From Streptomyces sp. NBC_00536 (GTDB taxonomy: Bacteria > Actinomycetota > Actinomycetes > Streptomycetales > Streptomycetaceae): a stretch of DNA of 64,000 nt. A program made the position numbers and the translations under genes. Under the pieces are notes generated by a model. The model ran no database searches and had not been told where the DNA came from. It worked only from the letters and a program-made list of their open reading frames with translations. Positions 62,801-64,000 of the stretch are shown piece after piece. Within the stretch, counting starts at the first letter, position 1, and each line of letters begins with the position of its first letter. The stretch lies in assembly GCF_036346295.1 (NCBI RefSeq), contig NZ_CP107819.1, positions 2,542,001 through 2,606,000 on the forward strand. The letters are read 5' to 3'.

Positions 62801-63105
62801 CCCTGCGCAAGGGCAAGCCCAGCGCCACCGGCGGCGTCGACCTCGCCTCCCTCGCCTCGGAAGCCGCCTCCAACGGCGCCAAGGACATCACCTACGGCAC
62901 CACCGGCTGGAACCGCGCCACCTGGCCCCTCCTCCGCGGAGTCCCCGACCTCACCGGCGACGGCATCCCCGACCTCTACCTCACCAACACCAACGGCATG
63001 CTCTACCTCTTCAAGGGAGGCACCACCGCCATCGGCGGCGCCGCCGTAGGCACCGGCGGCAACGTCGGCGAAGACGGCTGGAACACCTTCCCCGCCATCG
63101 GATAA
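59812..63105 (+). CDS. Large exported DNRLRE / FG-GAP repeat protein
   Basis: 1097 residues from ATG 59812 (GGGGGAG upstream); a longer extension was rejected. One N-terminal hydrophobic helix (~33-52, ATGVLATLLAVAVAVPVGF) exports or anchors it. Middle (~380-565) fits a DNRLRE domain (YPVFVDPSF, ARIGYESTSGGTSRSVFNF, SSSTWDNTN). A fibronectin-like stretch follows, then five FG-GAP/VCBS repeats (~800-1083) with calcium motifs such as DVTGDGYTDTF, DVTGDGMPDFF, DVSGDGVPDLI, DLTGDGIPDLY. Beta-propeller surface proteins of this type often accompany Rhs genes; a display, adhesion or chaperone role is inferred. Confidence 0.85.
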   Translation: MIARNKSSENPPTPPFQGRVGPTASGSCKRRRATGVLATLLAVAVAVPVGFQLTKSAPEAGAEPQVDTGKPVTAAQARQRAKESGKEVEVTADRTANTTSWAQPSGQFKARVYNSPIRAKVGNDWKPIDTNLQRVEGGYTPKAVNERVVFSAGSRPATPTGTGTDGQRASRSVSRANLRTGLKTDTPAAPGTTWTDLVHLTVDGHNMVVSWPGALPEPVIDGPRALYENIRPGIDLLMTAQDGGYSHLVIVKDKQAAADPLLGELNYRLSSPDLSFLLDAPSGAVSARDAKNEEIAGAPTPYMWDSAGKIATTQGEAQLAPGPVAKDHPSLGLPGIRGAEGGHAAVAKTSLTTADNTNTLSIKPDTGLLNDADTIYPVFVDPSFKGHKHSWTLLYKTEGSSSFYNGQNYNAAGTSEARIGYESTSGGTSRSVFNFYFDSTLFGAVINSAHLRALQTYSWSCESKPFDVYSTPFINSSSTWDNTNTTAFWAKRVGGGSAGYGYNSSCPDNWVGVDIKNTITEAAANKWQAVSLGLRAPNESDSYLWKKFQANGESAPYIEVEYNKPPDTPVQSNMSTFPGGPCATREPIPKVGKTNVTFQTKATDGDGNLKQIQFRFWSADGTQSIPGETRNTNSDGVATVELAWDKFTPGKTYYWLAQAIDADGWWSGSGPNDSGGGGWCTFTVDHTAPNPPAVSSDDFPAPGPDGAEWSKNPLGPGKITVTGAGTPAADIREYQWSLNRSTYNMKTVPAAGQDTVTLDITPDNTGPNTLYVRTVNKAGNISTTTLYLFYVRPGAGQDKPGDVTGDGYTDTFAIDPAGNLRTYAGDKTGDIDGWLPGATDAGKPVPNGYWKDPATGKSALITHSTDWFPGDGLTDLIARMPDGKLYVYPGDGLGHVDISRRMEILLPAGSPDINTLTQLIAGEDVTGDGMPDFFALGDNGDTFWAFTGYTGASFSTVKQIGGAGWKQRDIVGVRDVSGDGVPDLIFRDESMANRGLALRKGKPSATGGVDLASLASEAASNGAKDITYGTTGWNRATWPLLRGVPDLTGDGIPDLYLTNTNGMLYLFKGGTTAIGGAAVGTGGNVGEDGWNTFPAIG

Positions 63106-63131
63106 CCGCACGCACGCACCACGCCCGATGA

Positions 63132-63165
63132 GAGCGCCCGGCCGCGCATCCCCGGCCGGGCGCTC
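63132..63165 (+). terminator. Terminator after the FG-GAP gene
   Basis: Perfect 12-bp stem gagcgcccggcc / ggccgggcgctc with a 10-nt loop, 27 nt after the stop codon. Confidence 0.85.
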
Positions 63166-63388
63166 GGCCGCACATCTCTTGGTACATGCTGTTGATCAAT
63201 GCGCCCCCCACGCGAAGGGCAGGCCTACCGGCCGGGTATCCGCCTTTGCCGGTCATGCGGGCCCGCCTATGAGCTGGAGCCGCTCCCGAAGTCCTTCGAC
63301 AGGATCGGCAGCGACTTACCTCACGGGGCCGCACCGGAAACTTCCCAAACTCCCACGTCGTAAAGCTAGTACGGATAGCGTGCCGACC

Positions 63389-63999
63389 ATGAGCACAACG
63401 GACGTGATCGCTAGCCTCGCGCTCGCGGTGTCGGTCGTCGCAGCGGTCGGAACCATCGGCGCCTGGCGGGCTGCACACCACGCCCACCAGGCGGCAGTGA
63501 TCTTGTCCCGCATCGAGGAGGAACGGCTGCACTCCGACCTCACACCCGTCTTCCGATACCAGGTAGTGGCAACGAAGGCCGCTCGGACGGAATGCTCCGC
63601 CTCCACCTCGACGGGCCTCCGGGCCTGGAACCGCGAGGACCCATCGAGGTGACCGTCTCGATCCGTAACGACAACCCGTGGAGGGGCACTGGTCCTCAGC
63701 TCGCCGGGGGCCCTTCACAGGAGGATGTCCGAGCCACGGTGTGGGGGCCTTGGCGCTTCAGCGCGGATGGCTGCGACCCCCGGGGCCGGGCGGTCGCCCC
63801 GCAGAACCTGCACATTGGCGAGTGGACCCAGTACGCCCTCACCCCTACGCTGCGACCCACGTGGGTCACGACAGGGGCGGATCGCTGGCAGCAGGATTTC
63901 CAAGGTGCGCCTGTGCGTGTGCTGGTAACCGCGCGCACGGGAGGCGACATGTGGAACGTGCCTCTTGTGATCTCGGTGACCGTCGACGGGGCCTCCTGA
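63389..63999 (+). pseudogene. Frameshifted membrane-anchored hypothetical gene
   Basis: ATG 63389 (leaderless: TAGCGT 7 nt upstream) starts a helix-anchored protein (VIASLALAVSVVAAVGTIGAW, RIEEERLHSDLTPVFRYQVVA). The frame then turns nonsensical (CSASTSTGLRAWNRE) and stops at 63652, while the -1 frame opens with NEGRSDGMLRLHLDGPPGLE and runs sensibly (IRNDNPWRGTG, QLAGGPSQEDVRATVWGP) to a stop at 63999. A one-base loss near 63560-63590 explains this; sequencing error is the alternative. Homologues, as I recall, are single reading frames in Streptomyces. Function unknown. Confidence 0.68.
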
Positions 64000-64000
64000 C

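Noticed and set aside
61189..63111. 640-codon minus-strand frame opposite the FG-GAP gene
   Set aside because: Shadow frame; the plus strand has calcium-motif repeats.

Overview
The window is high-GC actinobacterial chromosome, almost certainly Streptomyces. Supporting signs are very strong G/C at third codon positions, frequent GTG starts, many leaderless promoters, and the fasR-fabD-fabH-acpP-fabF block next to aceE, the terD genes, DUF3052 and DUF3145. The order resembles the S. coelicolor SCO2360-SCO2450 region from memory; I ran no search.

Layout. (1) 1-7.7 kb is a tellurium/stress (Ter) cluster: a fused phosphoribosyltransferase-TRSP-StiP protein cut by the left edge, a HpcH/HpaI-type aldolase, three TerD proteins, a TerA-like protein and a DUF475/TerC-like membrane protein. 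(2) 7.8-13.3 kb has a 1-Cys-type peroxiredoxin, DUF3052, aceE, a potassium-channel-like protein and a small secreted inhibitor-like protein. (3) 13.7-21.3 kb has a TetR regulator, a DUF1023 hydrolase, DUF4429, a MerR/aldo-keto reductase operon facing a beta-lactamase-fold serine hydrolase, a peptidoglycan amidase and a pirin. (4) 21.4-26.9 kb is the type II fatty acid synthase block with its activator FasR. (5) 27-36.5 kb holds secreted hydrolases, a GH3 beta-glucosidase with divergent TetR, EI24, Ohr, an oxidoreductase with divergent MarR, and a zinc-ribbon membrane protein. (6) 36.7-48.1 kb contains mbl (MreB-like), translationally coupled to a GAF protein with a ruined kinase domain. It continues with a MITE-like palindrome, Lrp/LysE, a fused carboxyltransferase, AraC/cupin, an MFS exporter, a GCS2 ligase, a CBS protein and a GNAT acetyltransferase.

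At 48201-48245 lies the 3' part of a tRNA gene (CAU anticodon) with no 5' half. It looks like an attachment-site scar. Everything to its right reads as accessory DNA: a cassette between 60-bp direct repeats (an XRE protein with a large unknown domain, coupled to a two-helix membrane protein), then a polymorphic toxin locus. The toxin is a 2482-residue secreted Rhs protein with an inserted ricin-type lectin, a Hint domain and a 115-residue C-terminal toxin tip. It overlaps a small immunity candidate by 4 nt, and a 1097-residue DNRLRE/FG-GAP surface protein diverges from it. The window closes with a frameshifted gene.

The best candidates for undescribed biology are the XRE/two-helix cassette, the Rhs toxin tip with its immunity partner, the degenerate GAF kinase tied to mbl, and the LysE-type transporter carrying a 48-residue Thr-Gly/Asn-Gly repeat.
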